Shown: one piece after another, positions 52,427-61,503 of the stretch
How the letters are laid out: every line of letters begins with the position of its first letter
Position numbering within the stretch: position 1 is the stretch's first letter
Program-made: the position numbers and the translations under genes
Source: a bacterium
Lineage (GTDB): Bacteria; SZUA-79; Acidulodesulfobacterales; Acidulodesulfobacteraceae
DNA length: 64,000 nt
Assembly (NCBI GenBank): GCA_021822485.1
Contig: JAKAQP010000004.1
Location: forward strand, 1 to 64,000
Direction of reading: 5' to 3'
The notes under the pieces: model-generated
What the model was told of the DNA's origin: nothing
Database searches by the model: none
Seen by the model: only the letters and a program-made list of their open reading frames with translations

Positions 52427-52885
52427 TCATGATTTAACGGGATTTATGGGAAGTTTCTGTTTAACGTCGTATAAATCGTTATTTAAAACGGATTGTATAG
52501 CTTTCCGGCTTTTAACGTTGATTATTATCGGAGCTTTTAGATTAACCGTAGAGGAATATAAATCTTTAAAAACGGTTACTATAACGAATATAATAGCGTC
52601 GGTTTTATCTTTTAATCCTATAAGTTCTTTATCCTCTTCCGTAATACCCGCAGTATAATCCTTAAAGAAATAGTTCGGGTCGGCTACGATAAAGCAAAGT
52701 TTATCGTTTTCGATACTTTGCAGTATAAAAAAAGGAAGATTTTTTTCTTTATTTATATTTAATACGCAATATTTTTTTAAATCGTTAAATCCAAGTATAG
52801 GCCTAACGAATTCTAAAATTTTCGATTTTTCTACCGCAACCCCTTCGGGATAATATATACTTTTTACTAAAATTTCGGAATCCAT
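52427..52885 (-). CDS. fliW: FliW, flagellar assembly factor
   Basis: 152 residues. The family segments LEFVRPILGFNDLKKYCVLN, FFILQSIENDKLCFIVADPNYFFKDY and APIIINVKSRKAIQSVL are clear. FliW binds CsrA and, until flagellin appears, blocks it; when flagellin binds FliW, CsrA is freed to repress translation. The csrA gene lies 17 bp upstream in the same operon, the classic pairing. Confidence 0.93.
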   Translation of the reverse strand: MDSEILVKSIYYPEGVAVEKSKILEFVRPILGFNDLKKYCVLNINKEKNLPFFILQSIENDKLCFIVADPNYFFKDYTAGITEEDKELIGLKDKTDAIIFVIVTVFKDLYSSTVNLKAPIIINVKSRKAIQSVLNNDLYDVKQKLPINPVKS

Positions 52886-52902
52886 TAATTATAAAACTCC
52901 TT

Positions 52903-53226
52903 TTATATTTTTTTATTTTTATCCGGTGATAAAGCGTTTAAATTGTTAATTCCGTTTAACTGGACGAACTTTTTAAAATTATTTAAGTTATTAATCTCAT
53001 TCAGTTCGTTAAGTTCGTTCAAACCCGATATATCGTCTAAGCTGACTGCCGAAGCGTTTATATTTTCGTTCTTAATTATATCGTAAAGTTCTTTTCTTAA
53101 AATATTTATTGATTTAGGAGCGTTTATTCCTATTTTTACGCTGCTCCCCGACACAGATAATACTTCTATAGTTACGTCATCGCCGATTTTAATGCTCTCT
53201 CCGGCCTTTCTCGTAAGAATCAGCAT
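52903..53226 (-). CDS. csrA: CsrA, translational regulator, with a repetitive C-terminal extension
   Basis: 107 residues. The core 1-60 is standard: [38 protein letters not shown] and [10 protein letters not shown]. Beyond about 65 there is an unusual extension of some 40 residues with short leucine/asparagine repeats ([15 protein letters not shown]). CsrA binds GGA motifs in mRNA leaders. It is probably cotranscribed with fliW downstream. The extension could influence FliW binding or dimer stability. Confidence 0.93.
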   Translation of the reverse strand: MLILTRKAGESIKIGDDVTIEVLSVSGSSVKIGINAPKSINILRKELYDIIKNENINASAVSLDDISGLNELNELNEINNLNNFKKFVQLNGINNLNALSPDKNKKI

Positions 53227-53387
53227 GATTAAAATTATTTATTATATTATATGATATATGATATTTTTATTGTTTTGTATTGCTTTTTATTGCATATTGT
53301 TTATCGTTAAGAGGCTTTTCTTATATATACTCTTATATTATATACTATAGCATATAATAAGTATAGAGCATATAGTGAACATATGGC

Positions 53388-54383
53388 TTATTTTAAATAC
53401 TGGAGAAGCATAGGCGTAAGCGAAGTAATATCAGACGAGGCTTCAAGCGTAGCCTGATATGAATTTTGAGCCTGCGTAAGATTAGTCATGGCCTGCGCTA
53501 CGTTCACGTCCTGCGTCTGACTTAGGAGTTGGGAAATATTTGTCAAAACGGTCTGATAGCTCGTCTGCTGTTCATTAAGCCTCTCGGTTACGGTTCCTAT
53601 AGTCGCCTGCGCGGCAGTCATAGTGCTTAATCCGTTCTGTATGCCTTGAATAATAGATGAGGAATTTTGCTGATACACGTTATTCTGAAGTTCTGACTGA
53701 AAAAGCGAAAGGACGGAAATGAGACCGGAGGGAACAGCGTTTGTGGGTTTTGCAGATGTAGAAGTAGATTTAGGGTCGTTTCCGAATATAGCATCGGCGG
53801 TAAGCGTAGGCGTTACCGTTTCATTTTGGGTTATCTGATAATTCTGGCTCGTATCCGTTCCTTGATAGGTGTAAACGCTAAATTTTACGGGAGTATTTGT
53901 ACCTGAAACAGTTGCTGCGGAATAGTAAGACGTTGACGACGAATATGCCGAAGATAAATTAAGATTGGTCCCGGTAAAAAGATTTTGTCCGTTATAGGAG
54001 GTATCCGCATACTGCGTAAGTTCGTTAATCATCTGCCCTACCTGCTGGGCTGCCGCCTGATTATTTGCAGGAGTATTCGACCCGTTTGCCATTTCGACGG
54101 CAAGAGAATTTGCCTGATTTACCACGTTCATCGCATTTGTTATTGTAGAAGAAGCTAAAGAACCGATATTGCCGGCGATACTAACGTTTGAATTGTACTG
54201 CGTGACGAGTGCAGTACTGTTGTTATACGACAAAACGTTAACCATGCCGCCAGGATTATCCTGCGGCGACATAATCTGCAAACCGCTCGAAATCTCGTCC
54301 TGAAGGTTATATACGTTGGTAGATTCGTTAGACAACTCGTTATTAATGTTATTGTATATCATGCTATTAGTTATCTGTATCAT
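53388..54383 (-). CDS. flgL: FlgL, hook-filament junction protein
   Basis: 331 residues from the ATG at 54383, chosen because a GGAGG ribosome site ends 8 bp before it; the in-frame TTG further upstream would consume that site. MIQITNSMIYNNINNELS and the terminal helix SSDITSLTPMLLQYL fit the flagellin-like ends of HAP3. It bridges hook and filament. The upstream neighbour flgK is separated by about 240 bp of repeat sequence, and csrA lies about 160 bp downstream. Confidence 0.93.
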   Translation of the reverse strand: MIQITNSMIYNNINNELSNESTNVYNLQDEISSGLQIMSPQDNPGGMVNVLSYNNSTALVTQYNSNVSIAGNIGSLASSTITNAMNVVNQANSLAVEMANGSNTPANNQAAAQQVGQMINELTQYADTSYNGQNLFTGTNLNLSSAYSSSTSYYSAATVSGTNTPVKFSVYTYQGTDTSQNYQITQNETVTPTLTADAIFGNDPKSTSTSAKPTNAVPSGLISVLSLFQSELQNNVYQQNSSSIIQGIQNGLSTMTAAQATIGTVTERLNEQQTSYQTVLTNISQLLSQTQDVNVAQAMTNLTQAQNSYQATLEASSDITSLTPMLLQYLK

Positions 54384-54419
54384 TTTATTTGCCTCCAAAC
54401 ACTTTTTTTGACGCTTTGG

Positions 54420-54505
54420 ATAAAGGTGTCAGATTAATTTTCCGCGAATAACTTTAAACTAAGATTGAACGTCTCTTATGCGGAAAATAAAATCTGACAC
54501 CTTTA
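54420..54505. repeat. 86-bp palindromic REP-like element, copy C
   Basis: Inverted orientation of copy A: GGTGTCAGATTAATTTTCCGC at the left and TTATGCGGAAAATAAAATC...TGACACC at the right. Outer arms ATAAAGGTGTCAGATT and AATCTGACACCTTTAT are complements. It sits in the space between flgK and flgL, 20-40 bp from the flgL ribosome site. It may form a strong stem in a flgK-flgL transcript. Confidence 0.8.
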
Positions 54506-54532
54506 TCCTTTATGTCTTTTATCGCTATATAC

Positions 54533-54585
54533 CCTCAGGTGCAGACGAGAGTAAGAGAATAAATAAATCTGACACCTTTTTTTGT
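54533..54585 (+). repeat. Second repeat family, copy 2
   Basis: CAGGTGCAGACGAGAGTAAG then AATAAATAAATCTGACACC and a T run. It matches the block order of 18180-18225 (reverse) and 62448-62492. Confidence 0.6.
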
Positions 54586-54612
54586 CATTCCCGCGCAGGC
54601 GGGAATCCAGTC
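54584..54612. repeat. ATTCCC-palindrome repeat (dRS3-like)
   Basis: GTCATTCCCGCGCAGGC...GGGAATCCAGTC is a short palindrome with GGGAAT/ATTCCC ends. This motif class is widespread in proteobacteria and similar to the neisserial dRS3 element. One copy is seen here, abutting the repeat at 54533-54585. Confidence 0.6.
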
Positions 54613-54621
54613 TTTTATTAA

Positions 54622-56820
54622 TTACGGCACCGTGCTTAAAAGCGCCGTCATAATTGCCTGAACGGAGCTTGTAATTGCCGCCGCCGCCTGATACGAATTC
54701 TGGTAATTGACGAGGTTCGTCATCTGCTGGTTCATATTTACTCCGACGAACGATTGGAGCTGATTCTGCAAATTCGTCAAAACCGACGTCGAATTTGTAT
54801 AGTTTGTGTTAGCGTTCTGAGCCTGCGTTCCGATATTTGAAACTATATTTGAATAATACGTCGAAATAGTCGAACTAGTCCCGTTAATAGGCAGATTGTT
54901 ATTTTGAAGCGCGCCGAGGGCAAGCGCGTTTTCGTTATTGCCTGATAAACCGGCAGAATTCATATTGGATAGGGTCATAGATGTTAAATCATTACTATTA
55001 AGATTTGAGCCGTTCGTAGTAACTGACTTAGATGGACTTAAAATGTCTGCAGTGAATGAATCATTTTTGACTGGTGAACCAGTTATGGTAACATGAAAAT
55101 TTTCTGGTTGACTGCCGTTAGAAACGGAACTAGAAGTTGATGGCGGATTACCAAAAAAAATAGAATATTCGGGTTGACCTGACGAATTTGTCGTAATTGG
55201 TATATTATTTATTTTTTGAGTTAAGTTTGTAGTATTGTTGGTTATTTGAAAATCAGCATTACTTGAAGACGAACCCTGACCTAAATATGTTATAGTATAT
55301 TGTCCACCCATATTGCTAGTACTTGAACTTGGGGAAGGATACGGATTAATAACCGCTCCGGCGCTAATAGTTCCGTCGCCGGTATTGTTAGGATTAACCG
55401 CTGTTGAAACGGCTGATGCTGCCGCTACTTGAGATGTCGTCAAGTTAGGATTGACCGCCATAGTAAAAGCAGGGGCGGTTGTCAATTGATTGACGGTAAA
55501 AGTGTCTGTACTTGCCGGAGCACCTCCAGTAGCATTTGGTGCTATAGAAGTAGCAGAAGGCACAGGCACGGCAGTAGTAGTTATATTTACCGATACCCCG
55601 TCAAAGTTAAGCGTATATACATTTTGCCCGTATTTATTCTGGGTCGGAGTTACTGTTTGAGGGGCAATTTTATTTGATGAATTAGTATTGTCGGTTATGT
55701 TAAAAGTTGCACTTGTAGAAGAAGAACTTGAAAGTTGTATCGTATATTTATCCCCCGTCAAATCCGCGGGATTAGTTACCATGCCGGTAGATATTGTGGC
55801 ATCGGTTGCAGTTGTAGACGTCGTCAAATCCGGTTTAAAGAAATAATTCCCCGTCGAACCGTCCAAACCGTAACCGTTGTATTGCAGGGAATTTACGTTA
55901 TCCGTTACGGAAGCCGCAAGGGAATTAAGCTGGTTTATGTAAGACGGCGCTACGTTTTGTTCAAGATTTACGTATGCACCCAGAGTGCCGCCGGTTACCT
56001 GGCTTGTTACCGACTGGGCGGAGCCGTCGGGTCCTGTCCACATTACGTCTAAGTTTGAAGCATTAGACGGGTCCACCTGCGTAGAAAGATTAAAAGAAGT
56101 ATCGCTCGATACTAGCGGCACGTTGCCGAGTGCTATATTTGTTTTTCCGTTATTATTGGTATAATATGAAATATTTACAAGTTTGGAAAGACTGTTTATG
56201 GCGTTTGCTTGTTCATCCTGCAGTTCGTTTGCGTTACTGCCCGCGTTAATAGCATAAGTAATCTGTTTATTAAGACCGGCAATCTGCGTAGTTAAATTGT
56301 TTATTTCAGGAATTAAACCCTGTATAGAATTATTTGTTGATGCTACCGTGTTTTGAATAGTCGTATATGCATTGTTTATAGAACCGGTAAGCGACTGAGC
56401 GTCGGATAATAAAGCCGTTCTCTGCGAAGTATTAGAGGGATTGTTAGCAACGTTTTGAAAATCGTTGAAAAACTTCGAAATTTGAGAACTGAAACCGGAA
56501 CCCGTCTGGTCGTTGAACAGATTCTGAATTTGGTCCAAACCCTGATATAACGTTGTATAATAGCTGTTTTGTCCCGTTTCGTTGTTTACTTCCGACTGTA
56601 CGAAATTATCGGTGCTTCTTTGAACTTGATTGACGTTTACGCCGGTGCCGTATGTATAAGGAGCTCCTACTACCGCCGGAGCTTCTGTTTCTATCGGGGT
56701 TTCGCTGTTGTAAAACGGCGTATTGACGTTCGCTACGTTCTGCGAAACCGTGTTCATAGCCGCCGTATTGGCGTTCATAGCCGAGTCTGCAATATCGAGT
56801 ATATTATTGACGGTTATCAT
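54622..56820 (-). CDS. flgK: FlgK, hook-filament junction protein (enlarged)
   Basis: 732 residues, larger than the common 450-600. The N-terminal DIADSAMNANTAAMNTVSQNVANVNTPFY and C-terminal helix region (NYQNSYQAAAAITSSVQAIMTALL) define HAP1. The centre contains two related serine/threonine-rich blocks (about 340-460 and 485-605), each starting TISxGxVxNP and later KYTI or QYTI, FxIT(D/N)NT and (D/N)SFT or DTFT. This looks like a tandem-duplicated surface domain. It precedes flgL on the same strand, with the flgN-type gene immediately upstream. Confidence 0.93.
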   Translation of the reverse strand: MITVNNILDIADSAMNANTAAMNTVSQNVANVNTPFYNSETPIETEAPAVVGAPYTYGTGVNVNQVQRSTDNFVQSEVNNETGQNSYYTTLYQGLDQIQNLFNDQTGSGFSSQISKFFNDFQNVANNPSNTSQRTALLSDAQSLTGSINNAYTTIQNTVASTNNSIQGLIPEINNLTTQIAGLNKQITYAINAGSNANELQDEQANAINSLSKLVNISYYTNNNGKTNIALGNVPLVSSDTSFNLSTQVDPSNASNLDVMWTGPDGSAQSVTSQVTGGTLGAYVNLEQNVAPSYINQLNSLAASVTDNVNSLQYNGYGLDGSTGNYFFKPDLTTSTTATDATISTGMVTNPADLTGDKYTIQLSSSSSTSATFNITDNTNSSNKIAPQTVTPTQNKYGQNVYTLNFDGVSVNITTTAVPVPSATSIAPNATGGAPASTDTFTVNQLTTAPAFTMAVNPNLTTSQVAAASAVSTAVNPNNTGDGTISAGAVINPYPSPSSSTSNMGGQYTITYLGQGSSSSNADFQITNNTTNLTQKINNIPITTNSSGQPEYSIFFGNPPSTSSSVSNGSQPENFHVTITGSPVKNDSFTADILSPSKSVTTNGSNLNSNDLTSMTLSNMNSAGLSGNNENALALGALQNNNLPINGTSSTISTYYSNIVSNIGTQAQNANTNYTNSTSVLTNLQNQLQSFVGVNMNQQMTNLVNYQNSYQAAAAITSSVQAIMTALLSTVP

Positions 56821-56822
56821 TT

Positions 56823-57284
56823 TTATATCCTCACGCCGGATTTCATTAAAACGTTCTTTAAAGGAGAAAACGATGCATTGTTTGAACCGGATCTGTTGTA
56901 AATAGAATTTCTTTTAAAAGCATCCGTAATAAAAGAAATGGTCAGCTGGTTATAGTTTATATTTTTTCTGATCAAAGAAGAAAATGCTTCGTTAATCTTG
57001 GAAAGTTCGTAAATTTCAGCTTTTATAATTTCTTTAATTTCTTCGGCTCCGTCGTCGTTTCCTTTTGAAACTTCGTCATCCTGCTTAGATAAAAATATAC
57101 CGGATTCTTTTATTTTTTCGGTTATTTCCTTTAAAATAGCACCTTTTTTTTCAAATAAGCTTATATTGCTTAAAGGATTAAAACTTGTTTTTAAAACGCT
57201 ATAGCAACCGGAAAGCTCGCTTTTTAATTTAAGAACGATATCTAAAAGTTCTTCGTATGTTTTTAATTTAGTTTCGTTTTTCAT
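56823..57284 (-). CDS. flgN: FlgN-like flagellar chaperone
   Basis: 153 residues, helical, ending 2 bp before flgK. FlgN chaperones hold FlgK and FlgL before export, and flgN normally lies between flgM and flgK, as here. The segment LLDIVLKLKSELSGCYSVLKTSFN and the charged middle are compatible, but residue conservation in the family is low. Confidence 0.7.
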   Translation of the reverse strand: MKNETKLKTYEELLDIVLKLKSELSGCYSVLKTSFNPLSNISLFEKKGAILKEITEKIKESGIFLSKQDDEVSKGNDDGAEEIKEIIKAEIYELSKINEAFSSLIRKNINYNQLTISFITDAFKRNSIYNRSGSNNASFSPLKNVLMKSGVRI

Positions 57285-57348
57285 AGTTTTGATATATATA
57301 ATTTATATTCTGTCTTATGCTTAATTTTATATATAAATTACTACGTTA

Positions 57349-57645
57349 TTATTCGCCGAAAATATTTAGCGAATTAATCAAGCCTTCGGCTATTTTTGAA
57401 CTGTCCGCATACGTGCCGGAAGCTATTTTTTGAATTATATCGTTAATTTTAGACGGAGAAGACGTTTCGGAAGAATCTATCTGCCCTTTTAAATTACTAA
57501 TGAAAGCCGCGTCTCCCGATATGCTTACTTTATCGGAAGAAGACTGGACGTTTTCAGATGAAAGAGTATCTTTTTTCTTCTGAACGTTCCCGTTTTGTAT
57601 AATCTCGCCGACTACAGGCGTTACGTTTGAAATTTCGATTGCCAT
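57349..57645 (-). CDS. flgM: FlgM, anti-sigma-28 factor
   Basis: 98 residues. The conserved C-terminal sigma-28-binding part is present: DKVSISGDAAFISNLKGQI and INDIIQKIASGTYADSSKIAEGLINSL. FlgM holds FliA inactive until the hook is complete and FlgM is exported. It lies upstream of flgN-flgK-flgL with a sigma-28-like promoter at 57695-57722. Confidence 0.85.
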   Translation of the reverse strand: MAIEISNVTPVVGEIIQNGNVQKKKDTLSSENVQSSSDKVSISGDAAFISNLKGQIDSSETSSPSKINDIIQKIASGTYADSSKIAEGLINSLNIFGE

Positions 57646-57694
57646 AATTATATACCTTCTTAAAATTTAAGATATTTTACTTTCTTGTATATAA

Positions 57695-57722
57695 CAATCG
57701 GCATTTTCAAACCGTAACTTTA
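57695..57722 (-). promoter_or_regulatory. Sigma-28 (FliA) promoter upstream of flgM
   Basis: On the minus strand TAAAGTTA (57722-57715) and GCCGATTG (57702-57695) are separated by 12 bp. The consensus is TAAAGTTT-N11-GCCGATAA, so the match is 14 of 16 positions with one extra base of spacing. The flgM start is 50 bp downstream. This is the logical class III control for flgM-flgN-flgK-flgL. Confidence 0.75.
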
Positions 57723-57829
57723 ATTTTGCCTCCTATAATACATATAGTAATAAGTTAAGTAAATTATGTTATCTGGTTCTATGCTTTTTTGATAATAAAT
57801 TAATTTATACATTTTAATTTTATAAATTT

Positions 57830-58903
57830 TTATATAACTTTTATTTCGGCGGACAGCGCTCCCGCGGCTTTTATAGATTCCAGCATTGAAATAATACTTG
57901 AGGTAGAAGCTCCTACCGCATTAAGGGCTTTTACGAGATTAGCAACGGTTAAGCCTTTCTTTAAATAAAAAGCGTTTGGCGTTCTTTTCCCGTTTATTTT
58001 AAGCGTAATATTCCTGTTTGATACGGCAACCGGGTTTATTTTTATATTGCCGCCCATCACTACCGTTCCAGACCTTTCGTCAATAACTATGATTGCTTTA
58101 GAATGAGTTTTTACGTTTATAGCGTTAACGACGGATACGAACTGAGATACATTTCCTGAATAAGAAGCCGGAACTGCGACTTCTATGCTTGCTGAATTTA
58201 AAGGCTTTGCGGTTCCTTTTCCGATTTTTGCGTTTATGGCGGCGGCTATTCTTGACGAATTGGTAAAACTTGGGTTTTTAAGAATAAGTCTGACGGTTTT
58301 AAAAGTATTTAAACCGATAGAAACTCCCTTTTCTACTATTCCGCCGTTATCTATAATGCCTGCAGTTTGAAAATTCTGCGATACAGGAACGTAACCCGGA
58401 AGAGGCATAACGTTTTGAGCCGCAACGCTTCCGCCGGTCGAAATAGAGCCCTGCGCAAGGGCGTAAACTTTTCCGTTAGGACCTTTTAGCGGCGTCATAA
58501 GCAAAACCCCTCCTTCTATGCTTTCCGCATTGCCGATAGCGCTGACTGTAACGTTTATCTTTTCGCCCGGAACGGCAAACGGCGGAAGTTCGGCCGTTAC
58601 CATGACGGCGGCGGTATCCCTGATTTCGTAAAGAGAAGCTTCGTTAGTATTAATGCCGAGTTTAGACAGCATGGTAACTATTGACTGCTGGGTAACGTTA
58701 ACGCCCCACTGGTCGCCGGTGCCGTCGAGGCCTGTAACTAAACCGTAGCCTACTATAGGATTACTCATCGCTCCATAAACGGAAGTAATGTTGCCTATTG
58801 TAGCGGCGTAAGAAGAATTAGGAGCAAAAAAGATATCTGTCGTTAAGCCCCAAAACAGGAAGAGCAGAAAAGCTAAAGATATTAATAATATTTTTTTATT
58901 CAT
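57830..58903 (-). CDS. flgI: FlgI, flagellar P-ring protein
   Basis: 357 residues. A signal peptide is cut near NSSYAA and the ring-forming protein follows: NPIVGYGLVTGLDGTGDQW, VMVTAELPPFAVPGEKINVTVSAIGNAESIEGGVLLMTPLKG, IVIDERSGTVVMGGNIKI and the C-terminal TVANLVKALNAVGASTSSIISMLESIKAAGALSAEI. It assembles around the rod in the peptidoglycan. The gene order flgH-flgI is normal, and flgJ would usually follow but is elsewhere. Confidence 0.97.
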   Translation of the reverse strand: MNKKILLISLAFLLFLFWGLTTDIFFAPNSSYAATIGNITSVYGAMSNPIVGYGLVTGLDGTGDQWGVNVTQQSIVTMLSKLGINTNEASLYEIRDTAAVMVTAELPPFAVPGEKINVTVSAIGNAESIEGGVLLMTPLKGPNGKVYALAQGSISTGGSVAAQNVMPLPGYVPVSQNFQTAGIIDNGGIVEKGVSIGLNTFKTVRLILKNPSFTNSSRIAAAINAKIGKGTAKPLNSASIEVAVPASYSGNVSQFVSVVNAINVKTHSKAIIVIDERSGTVVMGGNIKINPVAVSNRNITLKINGKRTPNAFYLKKGLTVANLVKALNAVGASTSSIISMLESIKAAGALSAEIKVI

Positions 58904-59010
58904 TTATTATTGCGGCCTCCAAAAATTATTGCAATATATATCTTATATTTATATATCTCAAACCTTCACTTAGTAAATATTTATATTGCTTTTAAGCAAT
59001 CCTTATTCTG

Positions 59011-59736
59011 TTAGAACGGCCATATATCCTGCATAATTCTATACAGCCAGTTCGGACTTTGCGAACTGTTGACGTAACCTCTGCCGTTTATCCATATTCT
59101 TTCGTCTGCAAGCTGGGTGGACAGTACCGTATTTGCCGGCGATATGTCTATAGGACGGGCTATCCCTTTAATCAGCAGAAATCTTGTTTCTCCGTTCACA
59201 GATACTTCTCTTTCTCCTTTAAGTTCAACGTTGCCGTTGGGAAATACTTTCACCACCTGAGCCTGAATCGTCGAGTTTATCTGTCCTGATTCCGCTACTC
59301 CGCCGCCGCCGTTAAAAGTTTCGTCGTTAGAACCTTCATAACCGGTAGGTTTAGAAGTAGAAAGCGTGCCGAAAGCAAACTCTCCGGTGCCTGACGAATT
59401 ATGCGAAAGAGACGTGCCTGACGAATCGGAAACCTGCGTCTGATCGTCAACTATAATAGTTACGGTATCGTTCAGCCTGAAAGCTACGTTATCAGCATAA
59501 AGATTAGTTCCGCTTCCCGTACCTGTCCAGAGAGAACCTAGAATCGGCTTAGATTGCAGTCCTCCGTTTTTTGCCGTAGGCTTGACGTATGTCGGAGGAA
59601 TCATAGACTTGGGAGGATTAACTCCGCATCCCGTTAACGCAATAGTCAATAAACCCGTAAAAAATAAAGTTACGACCAAAAATATTTTTACTTTTGATTT
59701 AGATTTTATTTGCGTTCGCGTTTTTTTAACTTCCAT
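59011..59736 (-). CDS. flgH: FlgH, flagellar L-ring lipoprotein
   Basis: 241 residues. The lipobox ALTGC lipidates C37. Typical FlgH phrases follow: SLWTGTGSGTNLYADNVAFRLNDTVTIIVDDQT, VVKVFPNGNVELKGEREVSVNGETRFLLIKGIARPIDISP, ADERIWINGRGYV and WLYRIMQDIWPF. It forms the ring in the outer membrane. It lies between flgA and flgI. Confidence 0.97.
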   Translation of the reverse strand: MEVKKTRTQIKSKSKVKIFLVVTLFFTGLLTIALTGCGVNPPKSMIPPTYVKPTAKNGGLQSKPILGSLWTGTGSGTNLYADNVAFRLNDTVTIIVDDQTQVSDSSGTSLSHNSSGTGEFAFGTLSTSKPTGYEGSNDETFNGGGGVAESGQINSTIQAQVVKVFPNGNVELKGEREVSVNGETRFLLIKGIARPIDISPANTVLSTQLADERIWINGRGYVNSSQSPNWLYRIMQDIWPF

Positions 59737-59798
59737 ATAATTTATACCCCTCTTACTTTTTTCTTTTCAGTTTCCACTTCAATATTTGTCTGCCGCTA

Positions 59799-60557
59799 TT
59801 AATTTACTTCTGCAACTTTAGGCGATTTTACCGAGCATTTTACTATTTCTCCCGATTCCAAATTTTTTACCCTTATTTTTGAATTTAAAGCGCCGGATTG
59901 CAGAGCCATACCTTTTGTCTTTAAAATTAATCCGTTTTCGTCGTAAATTATATTTACCCTGTCGCCGAAGTTTATTATCCTGCGCCTTTCGGTGTTTGCA
60001 TTATTTAAAGACGACCCCTCGGCAATAAAAAACTTGGCTTCCTTTCCTGCCGCTTTTTTAACGTTTAAAAAATAGCCGTCGTTTAAACTCGGAATATTTT
60101 TGTAAGATATTTTTATCTCGCCGCTTTTTATAATCTGAAATTTTCCGATAGTTTCTGATGCTACGGCGACGGGAGCATAAATAGACGTTTTAAAAGTAGC
60201 GGCATCCAAACCCTGCATTTCGCCGTTTTTTATATTTATAATTTTTATTAATGCCGTATGATATCCGGAATATCGGGTATCGGCAATATTTATCCTTAAA
60301 TTTTTGAAATTAAAATTTTTATACGGCATATTGAAATGAAAATTCCAGAAGTGAAAATACTTTTTAAATTTTAAAGGAACTTTTTTTAAGTAAGCTTTTA
60401 TTATTAAACGTTTTAGTAAAATATAGCTGCTCTTATTGCCGATGACGGTTGCGCCTGAATATGCCGCCTCCGCATTTTTAATAGTAAATACGCGCGGCGA
60501 TATAGCAACTGTCACGGCTAACGCTATTAATGCAAAAATTAATTTCATTCTATTCAT
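59799..60557 (-). CDS. flgA: FlgA, P-ring assembly chaperone
   Basis: 252 residues. A signal peptide (cut near KNAEA) and a SAF/FlgA-type C-terminal region (VKKAAGKEAKFFIAEGSSLN, NFGDRVNIIYDENGLILKTKGMALQSG and the closing SGEIVKCSVKSPKVAEV) are recognisable. The N-terminal part is lysine/phenylalanine-rich and divergent. It helps FlgI assemble in the periplasm. Position between flgG and flgH fits. Confidence 0.88.
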   Translation of the reverse strand: MNRMKLIFALIALAVTVAISPRVFTIKNAEAAYSGATVIGNKSSYILLKRLIIKAYLKKVPLKFKKYFHFWNFHFNMPYKNFNFKNLRINIADTRYSGYHTALIKIINIKNGEMQGLDAATFKTSIYAPVAVASETIGKFQIIKSGEIKISYKNIPSLNDGYFLNVKKAAGKEAKFFIAEGSSLNNANTERRRIINFGDRVNIIYDENGLILKTKGMALQSGALNSKIRVKNLESGEIVKCSVKSPKVAEVN

Positions 60558-60668
60558 CTATTTATTGTTTATTATTTAGCTGTTATAATATCCGCACTTA
60601 TCACTTATATTTATTTAATAAATTAGTTTAATTTAATCATAGTAACTAGCTTAATTTATTAAAATTTA

Positions 60669-61454
60669 TTACGGTATTAAACCGCTCATTGTTTGAAGCA
60701 TCTGGTTCGCGGTGGTAATAGCCTTCGAATCTATTGTATAGGCATTTTGAGCCGTAATCATGTCAACCATCTGACCTACAAGATTTACGTTAGACATTTC
60801 CAAAAACCCCTGCTGTAGCGTTCCAAGCCCGTTTTGATTTGGCGTGCCGACCTGCGGAACGCCTGAAGCCGAAGTTTGAAGATAAAGATTGCTGCCTATG
60901 CTGTTAAGTCCCGCCGGATTAATAAAATTTGCAAGGCTGATAGTTCCGATTTGAGCCGGATTAGTTTGTCCGGATATGACCGCCGTAACCGTTCCGTTTT
61001 CGGAAATAGTAACCGACGTAGCGTTAGGCGGTATGGTAATAGCCGGAATCAGCGGATATCCGTTAGCATCTACTAACTGACCCTGTGAATTAGTATCGAA
61101 TGTTCCGTCTCTGGTATATGCCGTTTCGCCGTCAGGAAGCTGCACCTGAAAAAAACCCTGACCCGAAATTGCGATATCTAATGGATTAGAAGTCTGCTGA
61201 AGATCGCCCTGCGTAAACTCTTTTTCTATAGAAGATACTTTAGAACCGAGACCTATTTGAATTCCGGTAGGCGACTGAGTATATTCCGAAGAATAAGCGC
61301 CCGGAGATTTAATAGTCTGATAAAAAAGGTCTTCAAAATTGACCCTCGATTCTTTAAAACCGGTAGTATTGGTATTTGCAAGATTGTTTGCTATGTTGTC
61401 TATTTCTATCTGCTGTCCTTCCATTCCCGTAGCCGCCGTCCATAAAGCTCTCAT
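60669..61454 (-). CDS. flgG: FlgG, flagellar distal rod protein
   Basis: 261 residues, the common length. MRALWTAATGMEGQQIEIDNIANNLANTNTTGFKESRVNFEDLFYQTI and the C-terminal GTLQQGFLEMSNVNLVGQMVDMITAQNAYTIDSKAITTANQMLQTM are textbook FlgG. It forms the distal rod and is followed by flgA. Confidence 0.97.
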   Translation of the reverse strand: MRALWTAATGMEGQQIEIDNIANNLANTNTTGFKESRVNFEDLFYQTIKSPGAYSSEYTQSPTGIQIGLGSKVSSIEKEFTQGDLQQTSNPLDIAISGQGFFQVQLPDGETAYTRDGTFDTNSQGQLVDANGYPLIPAITIPPNATSVTISENGTVTAVISGQTNPAQIGTISLANFINPAGLNSIGSNLYLQTSASGVPQVGTPNQNGLGTLQQGFLEMSNVNLVGQMVDMITAQNAYTIDSKAITTANQMLQTMSGLIP

Positions 61455-61503
61455 CTAATGAATAACCTCCGTAATTGTATAATTAATCTATTAATATATT
61501 AAT

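Noticed and set aside
55429-56052. Long open frames opposite flgK
   Set aside because: These follow from codon bias on the opposite strand of a low-complexity gene; arginine/tyrosine-rich content and no start signals.
57740-57760. GGAGG-like site upstream of flgM considered as a small gene start
   Set aside because: No start codon or reading frame follows within the usual distance.
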